64,000 nt of DNA from CBDESM01 sp965205165. GTDB taxonomy: Bacteria; Chloroflexota; Dehalococcoidia; Bin125. Position 1 is the stretch's first letter; each line of letters begins with the position of its first letter. The notes beneath the pieces were generated by a model. It made no database searches, was not told the DNA's origin, and saw nothing but the letters and a program-made list of their open reading frames with translations. The DNA lies in assembly GCA_965205165.1 (NCBI GenBank), contig OZ242037.1, positions 1,116,001-1,180,000 of the forward strand, read 5' to 3'. This document shows positions 36,612-43,455 of this stretch, piece after piece. The translations under genes were made by a program, and so were the position numbers.

Positions 36612-37256
36612 ATGAGCTGCGACGGCGAAAAGCACGAGTTCGACGAGGCGGGCGCGATCGAGCCGCAGATCTGCGCCGCGCTGGCCGGCGTTTCGCTCGA
36701 GCAGATCGACGATTGGCGCGAGGCAGGCCTGCTGCCCGGCGCGCTCTGGAACGACGAGGCCGAGCGCGACCTCCCCGACGAACCCGACTGGTTCTACGAC
36801 TGGGAAAGCCTCCACCGCATCCTCGCCGCCGCCAAACTGATCGACCTCGGCCTTCCCCCCGACCGCATTCCCGACACCTTCGCCCAATTCGACAAAGCCT
36901 GCCCGCACTGGGCCACGAGCCTGATCCCGAGATCGCTGGAAGCCTGCTTTCCGGCAGGCGTCGATCTCCGCCGGTTCATCGCGGAGCGCTGGCATGAGCG
37001 GGAGCTCGGACGGCTCTGGCGCTTCGCCGATGCGATCCACATCCATCCGAGAATCCACGGCGGCCTGCCGGTGATTCACGGCAGACGGGTCGATACGCGC
37101 ACGCTGTACAGCCACCACCATCACGGCGGCACCGGCATTGAGGAGTTGGCGGACGGGTTCCTGCTGACGCCGTACCTCGCCGCTCGCGGCGTTGAGTTCG
37201 AAGAGGCGCTGCTCAGCGCCAACGAAACGCAGTCCGGTGCATTTGCTGCTGGATGA
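36612..37256 (+). CDS. DUF433-type antitoxin (pair 2, toxin lost)
   Basis: Antitoxin-like protein of 214 residues closely related to those at 27910 and 57964: MSC start, LEQIDDWREAGLLP helix-turn-helix region, FYDWESLHRILAAAKLIDLGLP block, DUF433-like GGLPVIHGRRVDTRTLYS, and the AAG terminus. The Ile/Val-rich DUF433 core is intact. The overlapping toxin frame starts at the same 20-nt offset but stops after 11 codons, so this is now an orphan antitoxin. It may neutralise the related toxins of pairs 1 or 3, or only regulate transcription. Confidence 0.72.
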   Translation: MSCDGEKHEFDEAGAIEPQICAALAGVSLEQIDDWREAGLLPGALWNDEAERDLPDEPDWFYDWESLHRILAAAKLIDLGLPPDRIPDTFAQFDKACPHWATSLIPRSLEACFPAGVDLRRFIAERWHERELGRLWRFADAIHIHPRIHGGLPVIHGRRVDTRTLYSHHHHGGTGIEELADGFLLTPYLAARGVEFEEALLSANETQSGAFAAG

Positions 37257-37272
37257 GAACGTGTTGCTTTAG
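37237..37272 (+). pseudogene. DUF5615 toxin remnant (pair 2)
   Basis: GTG-initiated frame encoding MHLLLDENVLL and stop. The first eight residues match the N-termini of the intact toxins (MRLLLDES, MPLLLDEN); homology ends after about 37,262. The following DNA is the low-GC restriction-modification segment, and no 3' part of the toxin is found on its far side. This looks like an insertion or deletion scar that inactivated the toxin while sparing the antitoxin. Confidence 0.75.
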
Positions 37273-37291
37273 ATGGTTGTTGGCAACAAAG

Positions 37292-37966
37292 TCAACCGGA
37301 TAGGTGCTCTCGAAGGTACTTCTCGACTCTCTCGATTCCGAGCATCTCAGAGAGGAATTGATTGAAGTTCGCCTCGGCGTCCTGACGTCGCTCGCTAACG
37401 ATCTCATCGTAGTCAATCTCAAGCAAGTCGCAGAATTCGCGTCCGGTCATGCACTCGTCAAGTGGAACCTTATGCTTAAAGCCATCGAAGATAATTTGTC
37501 GGTCATCTTGATTGAAGGCCACGACATGCACTTCCACTGTTGATGGTATGAAACGAGCGTTCTTTTCTTCATATGCGTGCAATGCTCGTCGTTCGCTAGC
37601 AGCTTTTTTGGTATCGAATGTATCTCCGTCCTTCAGTTCAACTATGTGGCAGTGTAGCCGGCTATTCTGTATTTTGAAAATTACAAAGTCTGGCTCAGCG
37701 CCTGCGATTTCCAGTATTTCGGAGTTCTTAAGTTGCCTTTTACTAGCCAAGAAGACACCATCTGGCCCGACATCACGCTGTAGGAACTCGTCAAGGTCGT
37801 CAACTGGTTTCACGCGTTCTCGGATGATTCGCTCAAGCTCAGTACCAGCACTGACCACTGCCCCGTGCAAACGGCTTATGAGTTGGCCGAGATCCTGATC
37901 GCCAAGCAGCCTCGCATAGCCACTCTTCCCATCAGTCCGCCCCTTACGGTCAACAAGACGTGCCAT
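37292..37966 (-). CDS. predicted type II restriction endonuclease
   Basis: Protein of 224 residues starting at ATG one base after the methyltransferase stop (TGACATG). A PD-(D/E)XK active site is readable: EPDFVIFKIQ, then IVELKDGDTFDTKK with the E-x-K pair. MARLVDRKGRTDGKSGYARLLGD is typical of short orthodox type II enzymes. Base composition is much lower in GC than the surroundings. The methyltransferase upstream in the same operon should protect the host from cleavage. Recognition sequence cannot be deduced. The open frame extends further 5' but that part overlaps the methyltransferase gene. Confidence 0.75.
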   Translation of the reverse strand: MARLVDRKGRTDGKSGYARLLGDQDLGQLISRLHGAVVSAGTELERIIRERVKPVDDLDEFLQRDVGPDGVFLASKRQLKNSEILEIAGAEPDFVIFKIQNSRLHCHIVELKDGDTFDTKKAASERRALHAYEEKNARFIPSTVEVHVVAFNQDDRQIIFDGFKHKVPLDECMTGREFCDLLEIDYDEIVSERRQDAEANFNQFLSEMLGIERVEKYLREHLSG

Positions 37967-37967
37967 G

Positions 37968-38774
37968 TCAGCCGTTGAGATCGCAGCCCAAGAAAGTCCG
38001 ACCAGCCCGTTGACAAGCTTCCAGCACTGAGAAAGTGCCCGCGGCAGGATCAACGACCAAGTCGTTCGGTTGCGACACCGCTTCAATCAGCAGCGTCTGT
38101 AGGTCAACTGGCTTAGGATGGACTCCCTTCGCCTTTCGATCAGCCGGTATCCGTTCATGCCACACATCGGGCCAAGCGTCGGGGCTATCATCAGGACAGT
38201 CGTCAGGCCAGATGTCAGGAATGTTGTGCTTCTGCCACACTCCCTTAGCCTTGCGCGGTGCCTTCTGAAGCACCACCAGATACTCGGCTTTGCGGCGAGT
38301 CCGATATCCCATCCCCATCATCCCTTTATCCCACGTAATCATGTCAACCACGTCAAGCGCAGTGCCGTCAAGCCAGTCACGGAAATCGGTCATCAGGTGA
38401 AACTTGTCGATCCAGAGAAAAAGATGGCCGCTAGCGAGCAGGACTCGATTGATGGCCCGGACGAACTCGGCGATGTCGGCCTCCTTCATCTGCTCCAGTT
38501 CAGCACGCTGGCGACCGCGGCTTTTGCCTTCATTGCCGTAGCTGAGCCGATCTAGGACGCCGCGATACTGGGGATCGAAGAAGACGATCGGAACGGCGTC
38601 CGGCGGAAGCGCGGCCAGCAGGTCGCGTCCATCCATCTCCAAGCGGGTATCGCACAGCAAGTCTGCCGACAGCGGGATTTCCGGCTGCTCGATGACGCGC
38701 TGAAGGGAGAAGACGGACGGTTGAGCGTCAACTGCGGTACTGCCATTCAGCTTCGCGGCGGCGGATTGGCTCAT
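37968..38774 (-). CDS. DNA methyltransferase (beta-class N4/N6) of restriction-modification pair
   Basis: Site-specific DNA aminomethyltransferase of 268 residues. Motif order is that of the beta class: catalytic motif IV, FDPQY (DPPY-like with Gln), near residue 71, and AdoMet-binding motif I, VVDPAAGTFSVLEACQRAGR, near the C-terminus. A Asp/Trp/Pro-rich stretch (DIWPDDCPDDSPDAWPDVW) is unusual and may be part of target recognition. The gene overlaps neither neighbour and precedes the endonuclease directly. The low-GC segment with its partner replaces the end of the pair-2 toxin. Confidence 0.85.
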   Translation of the reverse strand: MSQSAAAKLNGSTAVDAQPSVFSLQRVIEQPEIPLSADLLCDTRLEMDGRDLLAALPPDAVPIVFFDPQYRGVLDRLSYGNEGKSRGRQRAELEQMKEADIAEFVRAINRVLLASGHLFLWIDKFHLMTDFRDWLDGTALDVVDMITWDKGMMGMGYRTRRKAEYLVVLQKAPRKAKGVWQKHNIPDIWPDDCPDDSPDAWPDVWHERIPADRKAKGVHPKPVDLQTLLIEAVSQPNDLVVDPAAGTFSVLEACQRAGRTFLGCDLNG

Positions 38775-38836
38775 CTGGTGCTCCGATCATCTAGCGGCAG
38801 ACTAGCACAAAAGTGCCAAGAGTGCAGCCGTGGGCG

Positions 38837-40030
38837 TCAGCCGCGAGGGAGGCCGAGGCCGCGGGTGGCGATGATGTTGCGCTGGATTTCGCTGGTGCCG
38901 CCTTCGATCGTGTTGGCGATGCTGCGGATGAAGCCGTAGTTGTAGCGGCCGCGCTTGGCGGCGTAGGGGTCGCCGCCCTTGAGCTGGCCGTAGAGGCCGG
39001 TGACCTGCATCGCGGTGCGCCAGATGCGCTGGTTCAGCTCCATCGCGTAGAGCTTGGCCATGCTCGCCTCGTAGTTGGGGATCAGGCCCTGGTCCTGCAT
39101 CGTCACGATGCGGTAGGAGATCATCCGCGCCGTCTGCGTCTCGATCCAGCGATCGGCCAGCTGGAAGCGGGTGTCCTCGTTGACGCCGACCGAGGAGAGG
39201 CCGGTGCCGCGGTTGTCCTGGGCGAACCTGATGATGTCCTCGACGGTCTGCTGCATGCCGACGGAGGAGCCGATGCTGGAGCGCTCGAAGTCGAGCGTGG
39301 TGACGGCGCCGTACCAGCCGCGGTCGACTTCGCCGAGGATGTGGCGCGAGGGGATGCGGACGTCCTCGAAGAAGACCTCGTTGAACTCGTGGGTGCCGGC
39401 CATGTTGACGAGCGGGCGCACCTCGACGCCGGGCGAGTGCATGTCGAGCATGAAGTAGGTGATGCCCTTGTGCTTGGGCGCGTCCGGATCCGTGCGGGCG
39501 AGCAGGATCATCCAGTCGGCGCGGTGGGCGCCGGAGGTCCAGATCTTCTGGCCGTTGACGACCCAATCGTCGCCGTCCTTGACGGCGCGGGTCTGGAGCG
39601 AGGCGAGGTCGGAGCCGGAGCCGGGCTCGGAGTAGCCCTGGCACCAGATCGATTCGCCGCTGAGGATCGGCGGGAGGTGCTCCTTCTGCTGCTCCTCGGT
39701 GCCGATCGTGATGATGGTGGGCCCGGCCATGCCGATGGCGATGCCGCCCGGGCGCGGGGCGCGGGCCTCGGCCATCTCCTCGTTGAAGATGAACTGCTGC
39801 ATCACGGAGAGGCCGGCGCCGCCGTACTGCTCGGGCCAGGCGGGGGCGATCCAGCCGCGGTCGGCCAGCGCCTTGTCCCACTCGCGCTGCGCGGGCGGGC
39901 GGTCGAACATGGCGGCGCTGCGCGCTTCCTCGCGCATGCGCGAGCGGCGCGGCTGGAACTCGCCCTCGATGAACCCGCGCACCTCCTCGCGGAAGGCGGC
40001 CTCGGTGCTGTCGTCGCGGAAATCAACCAT
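38837..40030 (-). CDS. acyl-CoA dehydrogenase
   Basis: Acyl-CoA dehydrogenase family flavoenzyme of 397 residues, homologous along its whole length to the protein at 9300. Hallmarks: WAPAWPEQYGG-type segment (GWIAPAWPEQYGGAGLS), YSEPGSGSDLASL, KIWTSGAHRADW, DFERSSIG, and terminal EGGTSEIQRNIIATRGLGLPRG. ATG at 40030 is preceded by GGGGAGAG and begins VDFRDDSTEAAFREEVRGF, the normal family N-terminus. It is divergent from a flavin reductase gene at 40097, which may form part of the same catabolic unit. Substrate unknown. Confidence 0.92.
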   Translation of the reverse strand: MVDFRDDSTEAAFREEVRGFIEGEFQPRRSRMREEARSAAMFDRPPAQREWDKALADRGWIAPAWPEQYGGAGLSVMQQFIFNEEMAEARAPRPGGIAIGMAGPTIITIGTEEQQKEHLPPILSGESIWCQGYSEPGSGSDLASLQTRAVKDGDDWVVNGQKIWTSGAHRADWMILLARTDPDAPKHKGITYFMLDMHSPGVEVRPLVNMAGTHEFNEVFFEDVRIPSRHILGEVDRGWYGAVTTLDFERSSIGSSVGMQQTVEDIIRFAQDNRGTGLSSVGVNEDTRFQLADRWIETQTARMISYRIVTMQDQGLIPNYEASMAKLYAMELNQRIWRTAMQVTGLYGQLKGGDPYAAKRGRYNYGFIRSIANTIEGGTSEIQRNIIATRGLGLPRG

Positions 40031-40084
40031 CGGACTCTCCCCGTGCAATGCGGCCTCCAGCCTACCGCAGGGCGGACGGGCGGG

Positions 40085-40090
40085 TAAGAT
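40085..40090 (+). promoter_or_regulatory. -10 element at leaderless spacing
   Basis: TAAGAT ends 7 nt before the ATG at 40097. A minus-strand TAGGCT at 40059-40064 would serve the divergent acyl-CoA dehydrogenase. Confidence 0.45.
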
Positions 40091-40096
40091 TCGCGC

Positions 40097-40834
40097 ATGG
40101 TGCGCAGGAAGATGGTCGAGGAGGATGCGCGGCGGCTGCTGGGCGGCGCGCCAGCGGCGATCGTGACCACGCGCTGGCGGGCGGTCTCCAACGCCGCGCC
40201 GATCGCCTACGCGATGCCGGTCTCGATGAACCCGCCGCTGATCGCGATCGCGGTGCATCCCTCGCGGCGCACGCACGACATGATCCGCTACGGCGAGGAG
40301 TTCGCGCTCAACATCCCCTCGCGTGTGCTGCTGAACCACACGCAATGGCTGGGGATGGTCTCCAACAGCGTCGGCGACAAGCTGGAGGCGTCGCGCATCC
40401 CCTCGTTCAAGGGGAGCGAGATCGAAGCGCCGCTGCTGGAGGGCTGCATCGGCTGGATCGAATGCACCGTCCACGACTCCTACGCGATGGGCGACCACAC
40501 GCTGTTCATCGGCAAGGTCGTGGCGGCGCACGCGGATACGGACGGGTTCGATTTCAACACGGGGATGTGGTCGCTGGACGACGACGAGTACAAGCCGCTG
40601 AACTACGTGGGCGGGCGCACCTACTCGCTGCTGGAGGCCGCGTTCGACGCGACGGTGGAGCAGCGCCCGGTCGAGCAGATGCTGGAGGAGGGGCTGGGCC
40701 AAGAGCTGGAGGAGGCTGAGCTGGAGCGGCAGATCAAGCGCGAGGAGGCGGCCGAGGCGCGGGACGAGCAGGAGCGCCGCGGCGAAGGGGAGCCGGACGC
40801 GTCGTCGCTGCCGCGGGCGCGGCCGGAGGCGTGA
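40097..40834 (+). CDS. flavin reductase family protein
   Basis: FMN-binding split-barrel protein of 245 residues, related to flavin reductases that feed reduced flavin to monooxygenases. Characteristic segments: APAAIVTTRWRAVSNAAPIAYAMPVSMNPPLIAIAV, EFALNIPSRVLL, and the acidic LLEGCIGWIEC region. The C-terminal ~60 residues are Glu/Arg-rich and predicted helical, beyond the usual domain. Its end overlaps the methyltransferase start by GTGA. The window holds two LLM-type flavin oxidoreductases (41662 and 49991) that could use such a reductase. Start could also be the ATG at 40112. Confidence 0.82.
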   Translation: MVRRKMVEEDARRLLGGAPAAIVTTRWRAVSNAAPIAYAMPVSMNPPLIAIAVHPSRRTHDMIRYGEEFALNIPSRVLLNHTQWLGMVSNSVGDKLEASRIPSFKGSEIEAPLLEGCIGWIECTVHDSYAMGDHTLFIGKVVAAHADTDGFDFNTGMWSLDDDEYKPLNYVGGRTYSLLEAAFDATVEQRPVEQMLEEGLGQELEEAELERQIKREEAAEARDEQERRGEGEPDASSLPRARPEA

Positions 40835-41703
40835 GCCGCGCCGACGGCGTCATCGTCCACGCCGACAACCTGCCCGTGCTGCGCTCGCTGCCGGACGGCT
40901 GCGCCGATCTGATCTGCACCGACCCGCCGTTCAACACCGGGCGCGAGCGCAAGTCCGGGCGGATCGCGGTCGAGCGGGATCCGGAAGGCGAACGGATCGG
41001 CTTCGGCGGCGAGCGCTACGCGGCGCGGCCGGCCGGCGGGGGCGGCGCGTGGCCGGATGCGTTCGACGACTACCTCGCGTTCCTCGAACCGCGCCTCGCC
41101 GAGATGCGGCGGGTGCTGTCGCCGCGCGGGGCGCTCTACCTGCACCTCGATTACCGCGAGGCGCACTACGCGAAGGTGCTGCTGGACCGCATCTTCGGGC
41201 GGCGCTGCTTCCTCAACGAGATCATCTGGGCCTACGACTTCGGCGGGCGGCCCAAGCGCCGCTGGCCGGCCAAGCACGACACGATCCTCGTGTACGTGCA
41301 GAACCCGGCGGACTACACGTTCAACGTCGACGAGATCGACCGCATCCCCTACATGGCGCCCGGCCTGGTCGGGCCGGAGAAGGCGGCGCGCGGCAAGCTG
41401 CCGACGGACGTCTGGTGGCACACGATCGTCGGGACGAACGCGAAGGAGCGCACGGGCTACCCCGCGCAGAAGCCGCAGGCGCTGGCCGAGCGGATCCTGC
41501 GGGCGGCGAGCAACGCGGGCGATCTGGTGCTGGATCCGTTCGCGGGCAGCGGCACGGTCGGCGCGGCCGCGGCGGCGCTGGGGCGGCGCTATCTGCTGAT
41601 CGACCGCAACGCGGCGGCGATCGAGCTGATGCGGGCGCGGCTGCCGGAGGCGGCGTTGAGCTCAGACCCGCGGCGCGACCTGTTCGGCGAAGAGGCGCAT
41701 TGA
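40831..41703 (+). CDS. solitary DNA methyltransferase
   Basis: Beta-class DNA N4/N6-amino methyltransferase of 290 residues starting at GTG. Motif IV is TDPPFNTG near residue 31; motif I is DPFAGSGTVGAAAAALGR near residue 232; the RTGYPAQKPQALAERIL segment is typical of type II/III-like enzymes. No restriction endonuclease is adjacent and the base composition matches the GC-rich core, so this is probably a resident orphan methyltransferase with a regulatory or housekeeping role, unlike the low-GC pair at 37.3-38.8 kb. Its 3' end overlaps the convergent LLM gene by 42 nt. Confidence 0.88.
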   Translation: MSRADGVIVHADNLPVLRSLPDGCADLICTDPPFNTGRERKSGRIAVERDPEGERIGFGGERYAARPAGGGGAWPDAFDDYLAFLEPRLAEMRRVLSPRGALYLHLDYREAHYAKVLLDRIFGRRCFLNEIIWAYDFGGRPKRRWPAKHDTILVYVQNPADYTFNVDEIDRIPYMAPGLVGPEKAARGKLPTDVWWHTIVGTNAKERTGYPAQKPQALAERILRAASNAGDLVLDPFAGSGTVGAAAAALGRRYLLIDRNAAAIELMRARLPEAALSSDPRRDLFGEEAH

Positions 41704-42729
41704 GCCGAGCACGCGCTCGTGCGGGATCAGCCCGCCGCAGTTGAACCAGGTGAGGAAGTGGCCGGCGTGGAAGCGTCCGCTCCAAGCCGCGAGCTTCTCC
41801 GCCACCTCGTCCGGGCTGCCGACCGCGCAGATGTCGCGCAGCGCCTCCTCATAGGTGCAGTGGCGATAGCGGTGCAGCAGCGGCGGGAGATCGTCCACAT
41901 CGCCCCCGCGGGCTGAGATCGCGTTGATCCCGGTCTGCGCCACCACCCGGAGGTAGCTCATGATGCTCTCCTCCGCCTCGTCGCGCGCGCGGCCGCCGTC
42001 CTCTGCGACGTAGACCGGGAGCAGCAAGCCGACGTCGGCGAGCGGCGGCTCCGCGCCGTCCGCCTCGGTGCGGGCGCGGTGGTACTCGGCGAAACGCCGG
42101 TCGAGATCGTCGAGGAAGGCGGTGATCGGGGAAGCGAAGACGCGCCACTGTTCGGCGATGGCGCGCGCGAACGATTCATCCGAGTTGGCAGCCAAGCGCA
42201 GCGGCGGGTGCGGCTTTTGCACCGGCTTGGGCACGACGTCGACGCCGTCGATGTCCCAGAACCGGCCGTGGAAGCTGACCGGCTCGTCGCGCCAGGCGCG
42301 GAGGATCACATCAATGCCCTCGTCGAAGCGCTCGGCGCGCTCGCGGACGGGGATGCCGAGTCCGTCGAAATGCGCGTTGATGGTGCCGCGCCCGATCCCG
42401 TATTCGAGCCGCCCGCCGGAGACGATGTCGAGCGTGGCGGCCTCCTCCGCGGCGCGCAGCGGGTTGTGCAGCGGCACGAGCACGACGCCGGTGCCGAGCC
42501 TGATCCGCGAGGTCCGCGCCGCCGCCGCGGCCATCACGACCATCGGCGAGGGCATCACCGAATACTCGCGCAGGAAGTGCATCTCCGCCAGCCAAGCGAG
42601 GTCGAAGCCGAGCCGGTCGGCCTCCACGACCTGCTCGAGCGTGTCCGAGTACCGCTCCACCGCCGACTGCCCCGCAGCCTGCGGCAACTGGAAGAAAAGC
42701 CCGAACTCGACCCCGCGCTCGTTGGCCAT
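41662..42729 (-). CDS. LLM class flavin-dependent oxidoreductase
   Basis: Luciferase-like monooxygenase of 355 residues. Typical segments: GVEFGLFFQLPQ at the N-terminus, DLAWLAEMHF, LGTGVVLVPLHNPLRAAEEAATLD and SGGRLEYGIGRGT. It needs reduced flavin, perhaps from the reductase at 40097. The 3' end overlaps the DNA methyltransferase gene on the opposite strand by 42 nt. A TAGCCT -10-like element on the minus strand is at 42749-42754, directly beside the tandem RNA-like array. Confidence 0.9.
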   Translation of the reverse strand: MANERGVEFGLFFQLPQAAGQSAVERYSDTLEQVVEADRLGFDLAWLAEMHFLREYSVMPSPMVVMAAAAARTSRIRLGTGVVLVPLHNPLRAAEEAATLDIVSGGRLEYGIGRGTINAHFDGLGIPVRERAERFDEGIDVILRAWRDEPVSFHGRFWDIDGVDVVPKPVQKPHPPLRLAANSDESFARAIAEQWRVFASPITAFLDDLDRRFAEYHRARTEADGAEPPLADVGLLLPVYVAEDGGRARDEAEESIMSYLRVVAQTGINAISARGGDVDDLPPLLHRYRHCTYEEALRDICAVGSPDEVAEKLAAWSGRFHAGHFLTWFNCGGLIPHERVLGSMRLFAEQVAPRV

Positions 42730-42783
42730 GCCCGCCTCCGTGCAGCGCAGGCTAATGGCAGCACCGCCCGCTAAGATTGCTGA

Positions 42784-42906
42784 CGGACGCAGACATGGGG
42801 CAGTGTCCCGTGGGCGGTGGCTGTCGCGAAAGCGCCAGCACGCCGTTTTAGGCTGTACGAGACGGCCGGTGTCCCCAAAAGCGCTCCGGCAGGGCCGGAG
42901 CGCTTT
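42784..42906 (+). ncRNA. candidate structured small RNA, copy 1
   Basis: Predicted transcript of about 123 nt from the -10 TAAGAT (42772-42777). Elements: closing stem GGACGC with GTGTCC (one G-U); stem CATGGGG/TCCCGTG with loop CAGTG; a CGC-GAAA-GCG tetraloop hairpin with an outer GCTG/CAGC extension; the conserved single-strand CGTTTTAGGCTGT; and a terminal hairpin with 11-bp arms (AGCGCTCCGGC), loop AGG and a short T run (42880-42906). No -35 is obvious for this copy. No known RNA family is recognised. Confidence 0.6.
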
Positions 42907-42974
42907 GGCGTTCAGGACAAGTGGCGAACTTGCCCGTGTTGGGAGCGTTGGTCAACCCGGATCTGCCTCCGCTT

Positions 42975-43003
42975 TTGACGAGGCCGTTCACACGGACTAG
43001 GAT
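42975..43003 (+). promoter_or_regulatory. promoter of RNA copy 2
   Basis: TTGACG (42975-42980), 17-nt spacer, TAGGAT (42998-43003). Identical boxes and spacing occur before copy 3, while the spacer sequence differs, as expected if the boxes are selected. Confidence 0.7.
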
Positions 43004-43010
43004 TGGCGCA

Positions 43011-43132
43011 AGGACGCAGACACGGGACGGGATCCCGTGGGCGGTGGCCGTCGCGAAAGCGTCAGTGCGCCGTTTTAGGCTGTCAACACGGCCGGCGTCC
43101 TCAGAAGCGCTCCGGCCCTGCCGGAGCGCTTT
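43011..43132 (+). ncRNA. candidate structured small RNA, copy 2
   Basis: Predicted transcript of about 122 nt. Closing stem GGACGC/GCGTCC is perfect. The second stem is CACGGGA/TCCCGTG with loop CGGGA: two changes relative to copies 1 and 3 convert wobble pairs to Watson-Crick pairs, so pairing is kept. The CGC-GAAA-GCG hairpin and CGTTTTAGGCTGT are retained. The terminal hairpin (43106-43130) has the same 11-bp arms as copy 1 but loop CCT, the reverse complement of AGG. Confidence 0.65.
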
Positions 43133-43199
43133 GGCGTTCAGGACAAGTGGTGATCTCGCTCAAGCTGGGAGCGCCCATCAGCTAGGCCCGCCTCTGCCA

Positions 43200-43228
43200 T
43201 TGACGAGGCGGTCTGCGCCCGCTAGGAT
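43200..43228 (+). promoter_or_regulatory. promoter of RNA copy 3
   Basis: TTGACG (43200-43205), 17-nt spacer, TAGGAT (43223-43228). Confidence 0.7.
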
Positions 43229-43235
43229 TGCCGCA

Positions 43236-43372
43236 CGGACGCAGACATGGGGCAGTGTCCCGTGGGCGGTGGCCGTCGCGAAAGCGCCAGCGCACCGTTT
43301 CAGGCTGTTTACCATGCGGCCGGCGTCCCGCTACAGCGCCCCGGTTTTCCCGCGGTGCTTCCGCACCGGGCA
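43236..43372 (+). ncRNA. candidate structured small RNA, copy 3
   Basis: Begins GGACGCAGACA and keeps the closing stem GGACGC/GCGTCC, the CATGGGG/TCCCGTG stem, the CGC-GAAA-GCG hairpin flanked by CGGTG/CACCG, and CGTTTCAGGCTGT. The terminal 11-bp hairpin is replaced by a different, shorter one (CGGTGC-TTCC-GCACCG, 43353-43368) without a T run, so the transcript may read into the gene at 43456. The 3' end is a guess. Confidence 0.55.
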
Positions 43373-43398
43373 AGTGCGTCGACCTGCCCCCAGATTCG

Positions 43399-43427
43399 CT
43401 GAACAACTGTCGCGGGCTTGGTAAGAT
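43399..43427 (+). promoter_or_regulatory. promoter candidate for the gene at 43456
   Basis: CTGAAC (43399-43404), 17-nt spacer, TAAGAT (43422-43427), in the same relative place as the promoters that start repeat units 2 and 3. Confidence 0.5.
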
Positions 43428-43455
43428 CATCGCGCTGCGCTGGAGGGCGAGTCAT

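Larger units (their letters stand above)
42771..43430 (+). repeat. tandem array of three about 225-bp promoter-RNA-hairpin units
   Basis: Three direct repeats begin at 42771, 42997 and 43222 (periods 226 and 225; the third is shortened to about 200 bp). Each holds a -10 element, a conserved block beginning GGACGCAGACA at the predicted transcription start, and a downstream hairpin. The 3' end of units 1 and 2 carries the -35 for the next unit; the end of unit 3 carries the promoter for the gene at 43456. No credible protein is encoded. See the three ncRNA entries. Confidence 0.85.

Noticed and set aside
37967..38086. 40-residue N-terminal extension of the restriction endonuclease
   Set aside because: It overlaps the C-terminal coding region of the methyltransferase, including its AdoMet motif. 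ATG 37966, one base after the methyltransferase stop, is a better start.
37292..38774. Transposon or integrase carrying the restriction-modification pair
   Set aside because: No transposase, integrase, terminal inverted repeat or clear target duplication is visible at the borders.
42921..43424. Possible protein-coding frame across the RNA-like array
   Set aside because: The frame shifts between repeat copies because of indels, shows no synonymous-site pattern, and substitutions instead preserve RNA stems.
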